64,000 nt of DNA from Pseudoxanthomonas sp. JBR18. Its GTDB lineage: Bacteria; Pseudomonadota; Gammaproteobacteria; Xanthomonadales; Xanthomonadaceae. The DNA is taken from contig NZ_CP116339.1 of the NCBI RefSeq assembly GCF_028198165.1, forward strand, positions 4,161,001 to 4,225,000. Reading direction: 5' to 3'. The notes beneath the pieces were generated by a model. That model had not been told where the DNA came from. It saw only the letters and a program-made list of their open reading frames with translations, and did not search any database. Below, piece by piece: positions 29,704-38,800 of the stretch (the first letter of the stretch is position 1; every line of letters starts with the position of its first letter). A program made the translations under genes and the position numbers.

Positions 29704-30507
29704 TCAGCCGGCGATGGTGAACACTGAGCCGGAGTCAATGCGCAAGCCGGCGCCGTTGATGAAACTGGCGCGCTCGGAACACAGGAAGGCCACGGCCGCC
29801 GCGACTTCTTCCGGCTTGCCGCGGCGCTTGAGCGTCATGCCCGGCCGTTCTTCGTCCAGGAATGTGGCGATGGCCTTGTCCACGCTGACGCCTTTTTCCT
29901 TGGCCCGCTTTTCCATCATGGCGTCGGTCATCGGCGTGTGGATGAAGGCCGGCGACACCGTATTGACCAGCACGTTGTCGGCGCCATAGGCCTTGGAGAG
30001 CCCCTTGGCCAAACTCAGAATGCCGGCCTTGGAGGCGCAGTACGGCAGTTCGTCCACATAGGGCTGAACGGCATCCTCGGAGGCGAACAACACGATGCGC
30101 CCCCACTTGCGCTGGCGCATGGCGGGAATGGCCTGTCGGCACATGCGTACCGCGCCCATCAGGTTGATGTCCAGTGTCTCCAGCCAGCCCGCATCGCTGA
30201 CGTCGAGAAAGTCCCCCGTGGCGCCCGTGACGCCTGCGGCGTTGACGTAGATATCGGGGTCGCCCAGGCGCTCGCGCACCTCCGACCAGATGCGGTGGAC
30301 ATCGTTCTCGCGCCTGACATCGCCGGTCACCGCGATGACCTGCCCCAGCGCGGAGAGCTCGTCGTGGGCCTGTTGCAGGGTCCCGTCCGGCAAGTCGGTG
30401 ATGGCCACGCGGGCGCCAGCCTGCAGTAGCTGCCTGGCCGTTTCCAGGCCCATGCCCGAGTCCGCGCCGCTGATCAGCGCGATCCTGTCTTTGATACCGA
30501 GGTCCAT
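29704..30507 (-). CDS. SDR-family oxidoreductase
   Basis: Classical short-chain dehydrogenase of 267 residues: ALISGADSGMGLETARQLL for the cofactor site, NAAG, and the Ser..Tyr-x-x-x-Lys set (VLFASEDAVQPYVDELPYCASK). The C-terminus INGAGLRIDSGSVFTIAG is typical. It shares its orientation with the GMC oxidoreductase and hydrolase fusion upstream, 55 bp away, so they probably form one oxidative operon. The substrate is unknown. Confidence 0.92.
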   Translation of the reverse strand: MDLGIKDRIALISGADSGMGLETARQLLQAGARVAITDLPDGTLQQAHDELSALGQVIAVTGDVRRENDVHRIWSEVRERLGDPDIYVNAAGVTGATGDFLDVSDAGWLETLDINLMGAVRMCRQAIPAMRQRKWGRIVLFASEDAVQPYVDELPYCASKAGILSLAKGLSKAYGADNVLVNTVSPAFIHTPMTDAMMEKRAKEKGVSVDKAIATFLDEERPGMTLKRRGKPEEVAAAVAFLCSERASFINGAGLRIDSGSVFTIAG

Positions 30508-30562
30508 GTGATCTCCTTGATGAGTGAGTCGTGCAAGCGCAGCGGCGACGGCCGCGCAGGAT

Positions 30563-32080
30563 TCAAGCCGCCAGGAAACGATCGGCCGTCCGCAGGCCCA
30601 AGGCCATCTGGGTCAGGGCCGGATTGGCCGCCATCGCGCTGGGAAAGGTGGAGTTGTCGCAGATGTACAGGTTGTCGATGTCGAACGAGCGGCCATCCGC
30701 ATCGACCACGGCGCGGCTGCGATCGGTGCCCATGCGACAGGTGCCGAGGGTGTGCGCCGAGCGCGCCACCGCGAAGATGTCCCGCGCCCCGGCCGCCTCC
30801 CAGATCTGCCGCAACGTCCGCTGGGCGTGGGCATCGAGCGCCTGCTCGTTGTCGTTGAAGCTGAAGTCGACGCGGGCCTTCTTCATGCCAAAGTCGTCGT
30901 CTTCCGCGGCCAGGGTCAGGACATTGTTCTCGCCAGGCAGGCACTCGCCGTTGATCCCGATGCCGGCCAGGTGGTTGTAGTCCTGCAGGACCGAGACCAG
31001 CTCGGCGCCCCACAGGCCGGCACCGCGCACCAGGCTGTTGGCCAGCGTGACCGGCTGAACGCCGAGGCTCTGGATCAGGTAGCCGCCGGCGAAATCGGCG
31101 TCGGCAGGCCGCAGCATGTCTTCACTGATCAGCGAGGAGGGGTAGCCCCGGTTCATGCGCATGGACGCATCGAAGCGGCCCCAGACCTGGGTCGCCACGT
31201 GCGCCATGAAGTTGCGACCGACCTGACCGCTGGAATTGGCAAGCCCCACGTTCAGCAGCAGGCGTGGGGTCTCGATCCCACCGGCGCACAGGAACAAGGC
31301 CTGGCAACGTTGCCTGACGTTCCGGTCTTCCAGGCGATACACGACGCCGGTCACCCGCCCGCGCGCGTCGAGCTCGATGTCGATGACGCGTGCGCCGGCC
31401 TGGAGCGTGGCGCCATGCGCCTGCGCCATCGGCAGCCAGCTGGTGTCCGAGCCAGCCTTGGCCCCATTGAAGCAGCCCTGGTGACATGCGCCACAGTTGG
31501 CGCAGGCCAGGCGCCGGCCGAGGAAGGGCTGCTCGCGGTCCTGCGTCACCAGCGCCGCCGGGGCGTCGGTCGCGGTGATGCCGCTCGCCGCGCAGCCACG
31601 GGCCATCGCTTCGGCCGGTGCATTGCGCCTGGGTGGCGCATAGGCGTACGCGCGGCCGGGATCCCAGGGATAAGGCGAAGGCCCGGCAACGCCGATGGTC
31701 GCCTCCACCTCACGCAGGTAGTCCACGAGCTCACGATGCGCGATGGGCCAGTCCTCACCCACTGCATGGTGCGAACGCAGCGCCAGGTCGCGCGCATCCG
31801 GCCGTGGGCAGAACGCGCCCCAGTGCAGGGTCGAGCCTCCCATGCCCGTTCCGGAATTGTTGGGGCCGAAGGCGGTCGGTGTGCGCCCTCCGCTCAGTCG
31901 CTCCTCCATCCAGTACAGGCTGGACTCCAGCTCGTCGGGAAGATGGTCGGCCGGGGCGAACCGTGCGCCCGCCTCCAGCACCAGCACCGACAGGCCCGCC
32001 CGCGCAAGCCGTGCGGCCAGCGGGCCTCCGCCTGCTCCGCTGCCCACCACGACCGCATCGACGCATGAGGGGTTGCTCAT
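30563..32080 (-). CDS. GMC-family FAD oxidoreductase
   Basis: FAD-dependent alcohol or sugar dehydrogenase of 505 residues. It has the dinucleotide site VVVGSGAGGGPLAARLARAG, the GMC signature region GTGMGGSTLHWGAF, and the C-terminal catalytic His/Asn region SAHTLGTCRMG and SAMAANPALT. A CANCGACHQGCFNGAKAG segment places it in the gluconate-dehydrogenase-like group. It starts inside the stop of the hydrolase fusion (ATGA overlap), which carries a gluconate 2-dehydrogenase subunit 3-like domain, so the two proteins probably form one complex. Confidence 0.92.
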   Translation of the reverse strand: MSNPSCVDAVVVGSGAGGGPLAARLARAGLSVLVLEAGARFAPADHLPDELESSLYWMEERLSGGRTPTAFGPNNSGTGMGGSTLHWGAFCPRPDARDLALRSHHAVGEDWPIAHRELVDYLREVEATIGVAGPSPYPWDPGRAYAYAPPRRNAPAEAMARGCAASGITATDAPAALVTQDREQPFLGRRLACANCGACHQGCFNGAKAGSDTSWLPMAQAHGATLQAGARVIDIELDARGRVTGVVYRLEDRNVRQRCQALFLCAGGIETPRLLLNVGLANSSGQVGRNFMAHVATQVWGRFDASMRMNRGYPSSLISEDMLRPADADFAGGYLIQSLGVQPVTLANSLVRGAGLWGAELVSVLQDYNHLAGIGINGECLPGENNVLTLAAEDDDFGMKKARVDFSFNDNEQALDAHAQRTLRQIWEAAGARDIFAVARSAHTLGTCRMGTDRSRAVVDADGRSFDIDNLYICDNSTFPSAMAANPALTQMALGLRTADRFLAA

Positions 32081-33435
32081 GTGCGACGCGCTCCAAGCTG
32101 CCAGGCTTCCACCTCGTCGGCACCCGTCAGTGCGTAGCCCAGTGCGAGCTCGCCGTCGCGAGCGACAGCGAAGCCGTCATATCCCATCTTCGCCATCGTG
32201 CGCGGAAGACTGGTCCAGACACGCGCGATCTGGGCACAGGCATCCTCGAACCACAGGGCAAGTTGGTCCGGATCCAGTGGGCTTCCCGCGCCCACCGTCA
32301 GCTCACGGCGCTGGAGCTGGCGCAGCAACGACGCCTGTGCTGCGGTCGTGCGATGACAGAAGCCGCCGGCCAACGCGTCCACGCTCGCGAGTCCCGCGAT
32401 CCACGCGTCCCTGTCGGGTGGAAGCTCGGCGAACCGCCACCCATCGCCCTCGCCAGCGGCCAATGCGATATCGATGCGGTGCGCAAGCTCATCGGCGCCC
32501 TCCGACGAATCGACGACCTGCGCGACGATCGCCGCCAAGACCTGGCGCTGGGCCTGGTTCAAGACGCCAGCGGCCTGCGGGTCGGGAGGCAGATTCCGCG
32601 CGATCAGCCGGGCACGCATCCGCGGATCGACGCGCGAGGTGTTGAGCAGGGCCAAAAAATCCTCAGGCAATGCGCGCCCGAGCGCCGCGCTGGCCAGCGC
32701 ATCGATCTCGCTGGCAACCTCAAACGGCTTTTCGTAGGGAAGGAAATGCGCAGCGTGAGCGAGGACCCGCACCTCCTGCGCCGCCGCGTAATGCGGAAGA
32801 TTCAAATCGCGTTGCGCCTGCGCGCCCAGATCGCCGTCTTCGGCGCCGGCGATGATGCAAGCGGGAAACGCCAGACGGCCCGCCTCCTCGCGCCAGTCCT
32901 CGCGGCTGCCGTGCTCCAGCCAGGCGCGCCACGCCACCGGATCAGCGCGCATGACGTCGTGGATGGCCCGCTCTCGCAGCCGTTCGGGCAATGGCCCCGC
33001 GGTGTTGGCGGAGACGAACGTGTCCGCATCGCGGCGGCTGATCGAACCGTGTTCGACCCAGCCCAGCATGTCCTTGCGCCGAGACGCATCCATCGGCTCA
33101 CGCGCAGGCGGTGAGCCCGCCAGCAAGACGACGCCGCACAGCCCGGCAAGGCCTGCATCGCCGGCAGCCGCCTTGGCCGCGGTGAGGGTCGCGATCTTCG
33201 CGCCCATGCTGTGCCCGACCACCAGCCAGCTCGACGCGCCGCTGTCGATCACGACGTGGCAGAACCACTGCACCAGTGAGGCGACGTCCGTGTGGTTCTG
33301 GACCGGGGTGTCGCCAAATCCCGGTAGATCCAGCGCGTGGCAGTCGTAGCGTTGGTCGAGATGGGCGATCACTTCCTGCCACTGCGCCCCGCTGGATCCT
33401 AATGCATGCAAGAAGAAGAGCGTGGGTCTGGTCAT
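32077..33435 (-). CDS. alpha/beta-hydrolase fused to a gluconate 2-dehydrogenase subunit 3-like domain
   Basis: A 452-residue protein. Residues 1-255 form an alpha/beta-hydrolase: oxyanion segment LFFLHALGSSG, nucleophile Ser76 in VVGHSMGAK, and a late His in AHAAHFLPYEKP. From about residue 275 it continues into LNTSRVDPRMRARLI, LNQAQRQVLAAIVAQVV and AQASLLRQLQRRELT, the pattern of the small subunit that partners GMC dehydrogenases. The start at 33435 (MTRPTLFFLH) is chosen because the open frame upstream is Arg-rich and unrelated. No Tat or Sec signal is seen, unlike typical small subunits. It may hydrolyse an ester or lactone linked to the GMC reaction. Confidence 0.8.
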   Translation of the reverse strand: MTRPTLFFLHALGSSGAQWQEVIAHLDQRYDCHALDLPGFGDTPVQNHTDVASLVQWFCHVVIDSGASSWLVVGHSMGAKIATLTAAKAAAGDAGLAGLCGVVLLAGSPPAREPMDASRRKDMLGWVEHGSISRRDADTFVSANTAGPLPERLRERAIHDVMRADPVAWRAWLEHGSREDWREEAGRLAFPACIIAGAEDGDLGAQAQRDLNLPHYAAAQEVRVLAHAAHFLPYEKPFEVASEIDALASAALGRALPEDFLALLNTSRVDPRMRARLIARNLPPDPQAAGVLNQAQRQVLAAIVAQVVDSSEGADELAHRIDIALAAGEGDGWRFAELPPDRDAWIAGLASVDALAGGFCHRTTAAQASLLRQLQRRELTVGAGSPLDPDQLALWFEDACAQIARVWTSLPRTMAKMGYDGFAVARDGELALGYALTGADEVEAWQLGARRT

Positions 33436-33463
33436 GAATGCGTTGTCGTCGAATTGGCCGGGA

Positions 33464-33477
33464 GTGATAGCGCTCAC
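33464..33477. promoter_or_regulatory. CRP/Clp-like site GTGA-N6-TCAC upstream of the hydrolase operon
   Basis: GTGATAGCGCTCAC lies 29 bp before the hydrolase start. It fits the core of the CRP-like Clp site of Xanthomonads (TGTGA-N6-TCACA) at the inner eight positions only. Confidence 0.3.
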
Positions 33478-33707
33478 CGGGTCACCAAGGCGTGATCGGT
33501 CGCTGGCCCGAGCGCCGTTCTGCTCGGGGGAGCATGAGATGAGTTTTGAAGGCTTCGGACGGCGACGGCGCAGGCCCGCGCATGCATGCCCGCGCATGCA
33601 TGGTCGAGCGCGATGCGACACCCTCCCGGCGCGCCCTGGCTGGTCTGGCGCGATCACGCACAGCGCGAGCCCACCGGATATACGCGGAAAGGCCTCACCG
33701 CACCTGT

Positions 33708-33829
33708 GTAGATCGGAGCTCGCTCCGCTCGGGCTTTACCCACCCACTGATCGCAGCGCAGCGGAGCTTGCTCCGCTGGCACGTCACCCGTTCCCTGGTC
33801 GCAGAGCAGCGGAGCAAGCTCCGCTCTAC
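33708..33829. repeat. three GTAG-type palindromic repeats
   Basis: Units near 33708-33729, 33760-33778 and (inverted) 33807-33829 each contain GCGGAGC...GCTCCGC stems. They fill much of the gap between the hydrolase start and the PA2169-type gene; the rest of 33478-33707 holds no recognisable gene. Confidence 0.82.
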
Positions 33830-33883
33830 GTCGGGCGCGCGTCGCCGGTTGGCCATTCGACTGCGCCCCGTGAGAAGGGCACC

Positions 33884-33912
33884 AAAAAAGGAGCCGGTTA
33901 CCCGGCTCCTTT
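33884..33912 (-). terminator. intrinsic terminator of the PA2169-type gene
   Basis: Arms GGAGCCGG and CCGGCTCC with loop of four are flanked by six A on the plus strand, which gives a U tract on the minus-strand transcript. It starts 21 bp after the stop codon. Confidence 0.85.
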
Positions 33913-33932
33913 CGTGTCATGCAGACGACCTC

Positions 33933-34379
33933 TTACTTCATGGCGTGCTTGCGGTCACGCATGACCGCGTGGGTTTCCTGCACCTTCGGCAGCAGGGCCA
34001 GGATTTCCTCCTTGGCGCCGACCGCGATGTCGCTGTCGTTGGCCGCTTCCTTGAACGCCTTCAGCAGACGGTCCTCGGACTCTTCGAGCTCGGCGACATA
34101 GCCATACTCGGTATCGCCCACCGCCGCACGCACCTTTCCGTAGAACTCCTGCATCGAGCCCACGAAGGTGCCGTGCTCTGCCGGCTTTTCGCCTGTCGCC
34201 GCGACGACGGTGCTCAGCCTGGTCACGATCTCCGCCTTGGTGGTGGCGATCCGCGCGAAAAGGCTGGACAACTCCGCGTCCTTCACCTTCTTCGACGCAT
34301 CGCTATAGAACTCGTTGCCGTCGCGGGCGATCTCGATCAGGTCGTTGACATGGTGTGCGGTTTTCTTTTCGACGTTCAT
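33933..34379 (-). CDS. PA2169-family (DUF2383) four-helix-bundle protein
   Basis: A 148-residue all-helical protein of the ferritin-like PA2169/DUF2383 family: HHVNDLIEIARDGNEFYSDA at the N-terminus, LARIATTKAEIV-like second helix, and KEEILALLPKVQETHAVMRD at the end. These proteins are often stress-induced; the exact role is unknown. AGGAG lies 7 bases before the ATG at 34379; the frame is open 11 codons further up without a site. It is followed by its own terminator. Confidence 0.88.
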   Translation of the reverse strand: MNVEKKTAHHVNDLIEIARDGNEFYSDASKKVKDAELSSLFARIATTKAEIVTRLSTVVAATGEKPAEHGTFVGSMQEFYGKVRAAVGDTEYGYVAELEESEDRLLKAFKEAANDSDIAVGAKEEILALLPKVQETHAVMRDRKHAMK

Positions 34380-34554
34380 CGTGTGCTCCTGAATTGAAGC
34401 CCGATCATTCACCGCGCTCGCGCAAAACGGCGTGAGCCTGGAATGAGGGAGGCGTGACTCATCGGTGCGTGTTCAGAGGACGGGAAATTAACGATGTCCC
34501 GCAGCTCGCCTATTGAGCGGATGCTCCCCAGATCACGATGAGCGCAGCAGCCGC
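34380..34554. other. promoter-side gap of the PA2169-type gene
   Basis: No gene or repeat is seen here. Together with the lhr fragment and the next 160 bp it makes a gene-free stretch of about 530 bp. Confidence 0.4.
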
Positions 34555-34555
34555 C

Positions 34556-34752
34556 GCGATACGCCGCCTGATTGCGCGACGCGCGGGATGCGCTCGCCGG
34601 GCAGCACGGTGCCCCGCATGTTGGCCTGGTCGCGGGCCGACGCGCACACCAGGCGCCCGTCGCCCTCGCGGCGAGTTTCGCGCAGCTGGCCGATGGCCAT
34701 CGGCGGGGCAGACTTTTGCGCGGACAGGCCTTCGATAGAGCGGCTGCCGGAT
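34556..34752 (-). pseudogene. degraded duplicate of the lhr 3' region (about 62 codons)
   Basis: On the minus strand the segment encodes SIEGLSAQKSAPPMAIGQLR, then ETRREGDGRLVC, and GTVLPGERIPRV. The intact Lhr has FIEGLSGEQFALPEAIGLLR, ETRRRPGDGRLVC and GTVLPGERIPRV. At DNA level a 17-base run ACCAGGCGCCCGTCGCC is shared (34648-34664 and 36013-36029). The copy keeps the reading frame with one codon lost, but lacks a start, the helicase core and the last 40 codons. Two genes separate it from lhr. Confidence 0.88.
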
Positions 34753-34910
34753 CAAAACCGGGGATCGAGCAAACGACCCCTGTTGAAGCCACAGGAGGTT
34801 TGCAGCCGCCATGGACCCCGATGCCGTCGCTCGCATCGGGAGGAGCGGCGCTCGGGCCGCTGACTGCGGTAGATTGCGCCATCGTCTGGCAACGACACAG
34901 GGAAAGGTGC

Positions 34911-35234
34911 ATGAAACTGCTCTGCTCATCCAGCAGCCTTGCCTTCATCCACACGCTCCGGATTGCGCTGGAAGGCGAAGACATCGCGACCTATATCTCC
35001 GATGCCGAGACCACCTCGCTTTCCAGCGTCGCCGGCCCCATTGGCAGCTCGGGACGGCTGTATGTGCTCCACGAGGAGGGCTGGGACCGCGCAATCGAAA
35101 TAATGGGAGATTTTTCCGGCCCAGATCAGCCGAGCGCAGAGGTCGCCCGAAGCAGAAAGCCAATGCCTGTTTGGCTTGTGGTTGGTGCAACCACTCTGCT
35201 CACCGCCGTTCTCGTCGGGCTATTGAGCAATTGA
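34911..35234 (+). CDS. DUF2007-like small membrane-anchored protein
   Basis: A 107-residue protein. The N-terminus MKLLCSSSSLAFIHTLRIALEGEDI and YVLHEEGWDRAIEIM resemble the DUF2007 (putative signal transducer) fold of about 65 residues. A C-terminal helix VWLVVGATTLLTAVLVGLL (about 88-105) anchors it in the membrane. AAAGG precedes the ATG at 34911. The frame opens further upstream only across the lhr remnant. It overlaps no gene and is followed after one base by the lipoprotein gene. Confidence 0.78.
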   Translation: MKLLCSSSSLAFIHTLRIALEGEDIATYISDAETTSLSSVAGPIGSSGRLYVLHEEGWDRAIEIMGDFSGPDQPSAEVARSRKPMPVWLVVGATTLLTAVLVGLLSN

Positions 35235-35235
35235 C

Positions 35236-35802
35236 TTGAATCCCTGCCCTCCCGACGGCCTGCGACGCTGGTACCGCCTGTTCACGGCGACGCTCCTCGC
35301 TCTCACTGGGTGCTCGACCCCATCAGCCCGCACACATCAAAACACGTATGACGCGGTCTCCTCGGTCGAGCTCTATCGCGGCGAATGCTTCTGGGGCACA
35401 TGCCCGAGCTACAAGCTCAAGCTCGGTATGGATGGGCAACTGAGCTACACCGGCCTGGGCGCCGTCCCCACACTTGGCGAACGCCAAAAGACCATTGCTG
35501 CGGCAGACGTTCAAGCCATTCTCGCGACACTCGATGAGATGGATGACTTCTCCCTCTCCGATCGTTACACGGCCCTAAAGGAAGGCTGCAAGGAGGTGTG
35601 GACAGACGCGCCTACCGCCGAGATCACCATCACACGCCACGACGTTCGCAAGACGGTGTTGTACTACTTCGGTTGCAGGGGCGGGAAGCAGCCGAGACAG
35701 CTGAATCGTCTCATCGAAGTCATCGAAAGCCGAACGGGCATCGCCGAGTGGATCGATGCCGATCCTCGATCGAGACCCGCGCCACTTCCGTCTCAGCTTT
35801 GA
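35236..35802 (+). CDS. DUF6438-type lipoprotein
   Basis: A 188-residue predicted lipoprotein: a signal segment with lipobox LLALTGC (Cys26) after a TTG start. The body shows VELYRGECFWGTCPSYKLKL, FSLSDRYTALKEGC, WTDAPTAEITITRH and a final EWIDADP, the layout of DUF6438 proteins. Function unknown; location would be the periplasmic face of a membrane. Its last 10 bases overlap the 3' end of lhr on the other strand. With the DUF2007-like gene it lies between lhr and the lhr remnant, so both may have come in together. Confidence 0.8.
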   Translation: MNPCPPDGLRRWYRLFTATLLALTGCSTPSARTHQNTYDAVSSVELYRGECFWGTCPSYKLKLGMDGQLSYTGLGAVPTLGERQKTIAAADVQAILATLDEMDDFSLSDRYTALKEGCKEVWTDAPTAEITITRHDVRKTVLYYFGCRGGKQPRQLNRLIEVIESRTGIAEWIDADPRSRPAPLPSQL

Positions 35803-38800
35803 AGCAAGACGGCTTCCCGACCAGTCAGCAGCGCCATTACCGCAGCGCGTTCTTCTGCGTTGAGTTCGACCAGTGACTCAAACCGCTCACTGACCCACGT
35901 GGCCACCGGCACGCCATCGCGATACGCCACCCGATTGCCGGGCACGCGCGGGATGCGTTCGCCGGGAAGCACGGTACCCAGCAGGTTGGCCGGGTCGCTG
36001 GCCGACAGGCAGACCAGGCGCCCGTCGCCGGGGCGGCGGCGGGTCTCGCGCAGCAGGCCGATGGCTTCGGGCAAGGCGAACTGCTCACCGGACAGGCCCT
36101 CGATGAAGCGGCCGCCACGGATCTCGCCGCGCGCTTCCAGGCGCTGGTAGACCCGGACCAGTTCGCGCCAGGGCGGCAGCCACGCCGCCTCGCGCTCCAG
36201 CAGGCGCCAGGCAATCACGCCATAGCGTTGCAGCAGGATGCGGGCGATATGTTCGACCGAGGCACGCCTCGCCTCGGCCTGCTCGGCGCGGGCTTGCGCG
36301 TCGTCGGCATCCAACGCGGCGAGCGGCCGCAGCAAGGCCCAGCGCCCCGCGTCCTGGATACCGAACAGCGGCACGCGCCGACGCTTGCGTGACAACGCGG
36401 ACGGGCGCTTGGACGCCGGCACCAGCAGCGCGCGCAGGCCGCCGAAGCTGTCGCAGTGCGCGCGCCCACGCGCGACCAGCTCGGACAGCGCGTCTTCCAG
36501 CTCGGTGGACAGCAGGCGCGCGCCGTCGGCGATCTCGTCGAAGAACGATGCCCCGTTGGCCTGCAGATAATCGGCCACGCGCTGCGCGCGCGAGCCGAGC
36601 GCGCCCTCGCCTTCGACCTGGGGCGCCAAGCGCGTCCAATGCGCGGCGCTGCGGCGGGGCAGCAGCAGGATGGGCGTGGCGCGCAGGGACTGGCCGGTAC
36701 CGCCGGCAGGCTTCAGCGCGGAAGCGGCAGCATTCACGCGCGTGGCACTGGAAGCCCGCTTGCGCCGGGAGGACACCTCGGTCGAAGACGACGACGCAAC
36801 GCCCGGCGCCGGGCGCAGGCGCGTCCACAGTGTGCGCCCGGCGCTGCACAGGTCGTCCAGCCACGAAGGCGCGTAATCGCGCACGCGTGCGGACAGCAAC
36901 TCGCTCTCCCACACGGCGGCCTGGGCCTCGTAGCCTTCCAGCTGCGCCAGTACGCCGGCCAAGGCTTCGGGCCCGGCCACGCGCGACTCCGCGTCCAGGT
37001 GCTGCCACTGAAACAGGAAGCGCGCGTAGTCGCGCACGGCCACCGGCTCGATCTCGCGCCGCAGTCGGCCCAGCGTGTAGCGATGGATGCGCGCCAGCAG
37101 ATGCCGCTCGCACCATTCGTCCTGCGCCGCGCCCGGGCTGAAACGACCGGCGATGACAAAGCCATCGGTCTGCAGCGCCAGCAGGCCGGCCTGCACCTGC
37201 GCCAGCGGCAACTGCAGGTCGGCGGCGATCACCGCCGCCGGCAGCGGACCGAAGCCGGACAGGCGCGCGCGCAGCAGTTCGCGCAGGGCGCCCTCCGCCT
37301 GCCAGTCGTCCACGTCGTAGCCGCGCGGGGCAACGATCTGTGGCTGCGGCACCGCATTGGCATACAGCGGGCCGAACTGGGCCAGGCGTTCGGCGCCGAT
37401 CCACAGCCCCGGCGCACCGGCGTCATCCTCCAGTCGTGCGGCGCGGCCGGCGCGGGCCAGTTGCGCCAGCCAGGCGTCCCACCCCGCGTGGTCCCGCACC
37501 TCATTCGGCGTGATGAGGCCCAGGCCGGTCAAGGCCTCGTGCAGTTCGTCGGCATCGCGCACCTGTGGCCAGGCCTCGGCACGCACGGCGGCGATGGCCT
37601 CCGGATCGAGCCGGCCCAGGTCATCGGCGCTGTCCGGATCGGCGTAGCGGCGCGATTGTACGGCCTGGGTGCGGCGCTCCTCCAGCGGCGCATCGTCCAG
37701 GAAAGCGTAGGGCTTGGCGTTGAGCGCCTCGGCCGCCAACGGCGAGGGCGCGGCCAGGTCGCGCGCCAGCAGGCGCACCTGCCCGCTCTCCATGCGTCGC
37801 AGCAAGGTCAGCCAGCCCTCGGCGTCCATGGCCTCGTGCAGGCAGTCCTCCAGGGTCTGGGCGACCAGCGGATGGTCGGGAATCTCGCGCTCGCCGACGA
37901 TGTTCTCCAAACAGGCAACCTGGTCGGGGAACACCGTGGCCAGCAGGTCCTCGGACTTCATCCGCTGCAGCTGCGGGGCGGTCTTGCGGCCCCCGGTGAA
38001 GCGCGGCAAGGCCAGTGCGTTGGTCGCGTTCCAGCGCCAGCGCACACCGAACAGCGGCGCGTCCAGCAGCGCCTGCACCAGCACCTCCAGCGCGCTGGAC
38101 GATTTGAGGTAATGCCAGACGTCCTCCAGCGGAAAGCTGTGGCTGGTGGACAGCGACAGGACGATGGCGTCCTCGGTCGCGGCGGCCTGCAGCTCGAAGT
38201 TGAAGGTGCGGCAGAAGCGCTTGCGCAGGGCCAGGCCCCAGGCGCGGTTGAGGCGACTGCCGTAGGGACTGTGAATGACCAGTTGGGTGCCGCCGGAGCC
38301 GTCGAAGAAACGCTCCATCACCAGTTGGTCCTGGGTGGGCAGCGTGCCCAGGGCGATGGCGGCGCTGGCCAGGTAATCGGCGATCTGGCGCGCGGCTTCT
38401 GCATCGAGCTGGAGCTGCATGCGCAGCAGGGCCAGGGCCGCGTCGCGACCGCCCTGCTCCACCGCACCGGCGACCTCGGCCCGCAGGCGTGAAACGGCCT
38501 GGGACAGCTCGTCGGTCCGGCCGGGCGCCTCGCCGATCCAGAACGGGATGTTGGGCGCCGCGCCGCGCGCGTCCTCCACGCGGATGCGTCCGGGTTCCAC
38601 GCGCAGGATCCGGTAGCTGATGTTGCCCAGCTGAAAGACATCACCGGCCAGGCTCTCGACCGCGAAGTCCTCGTTGACCGTACCGATGGTCTGCGCCTGC
38701 GGCTCCAGCAGCACGCTGTAGTCACCGGTCTCGGGGATGGTGCCACCGCTGGTGAGCGCGGTCATGCGCGCGCCGCGACGCTGGCGCAACCGCCCATTGA

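Noticed and set aside
36456-38492. 678-codon plus-strand ORF
   Set aside because: It is opposite lhr and shows no known motif.
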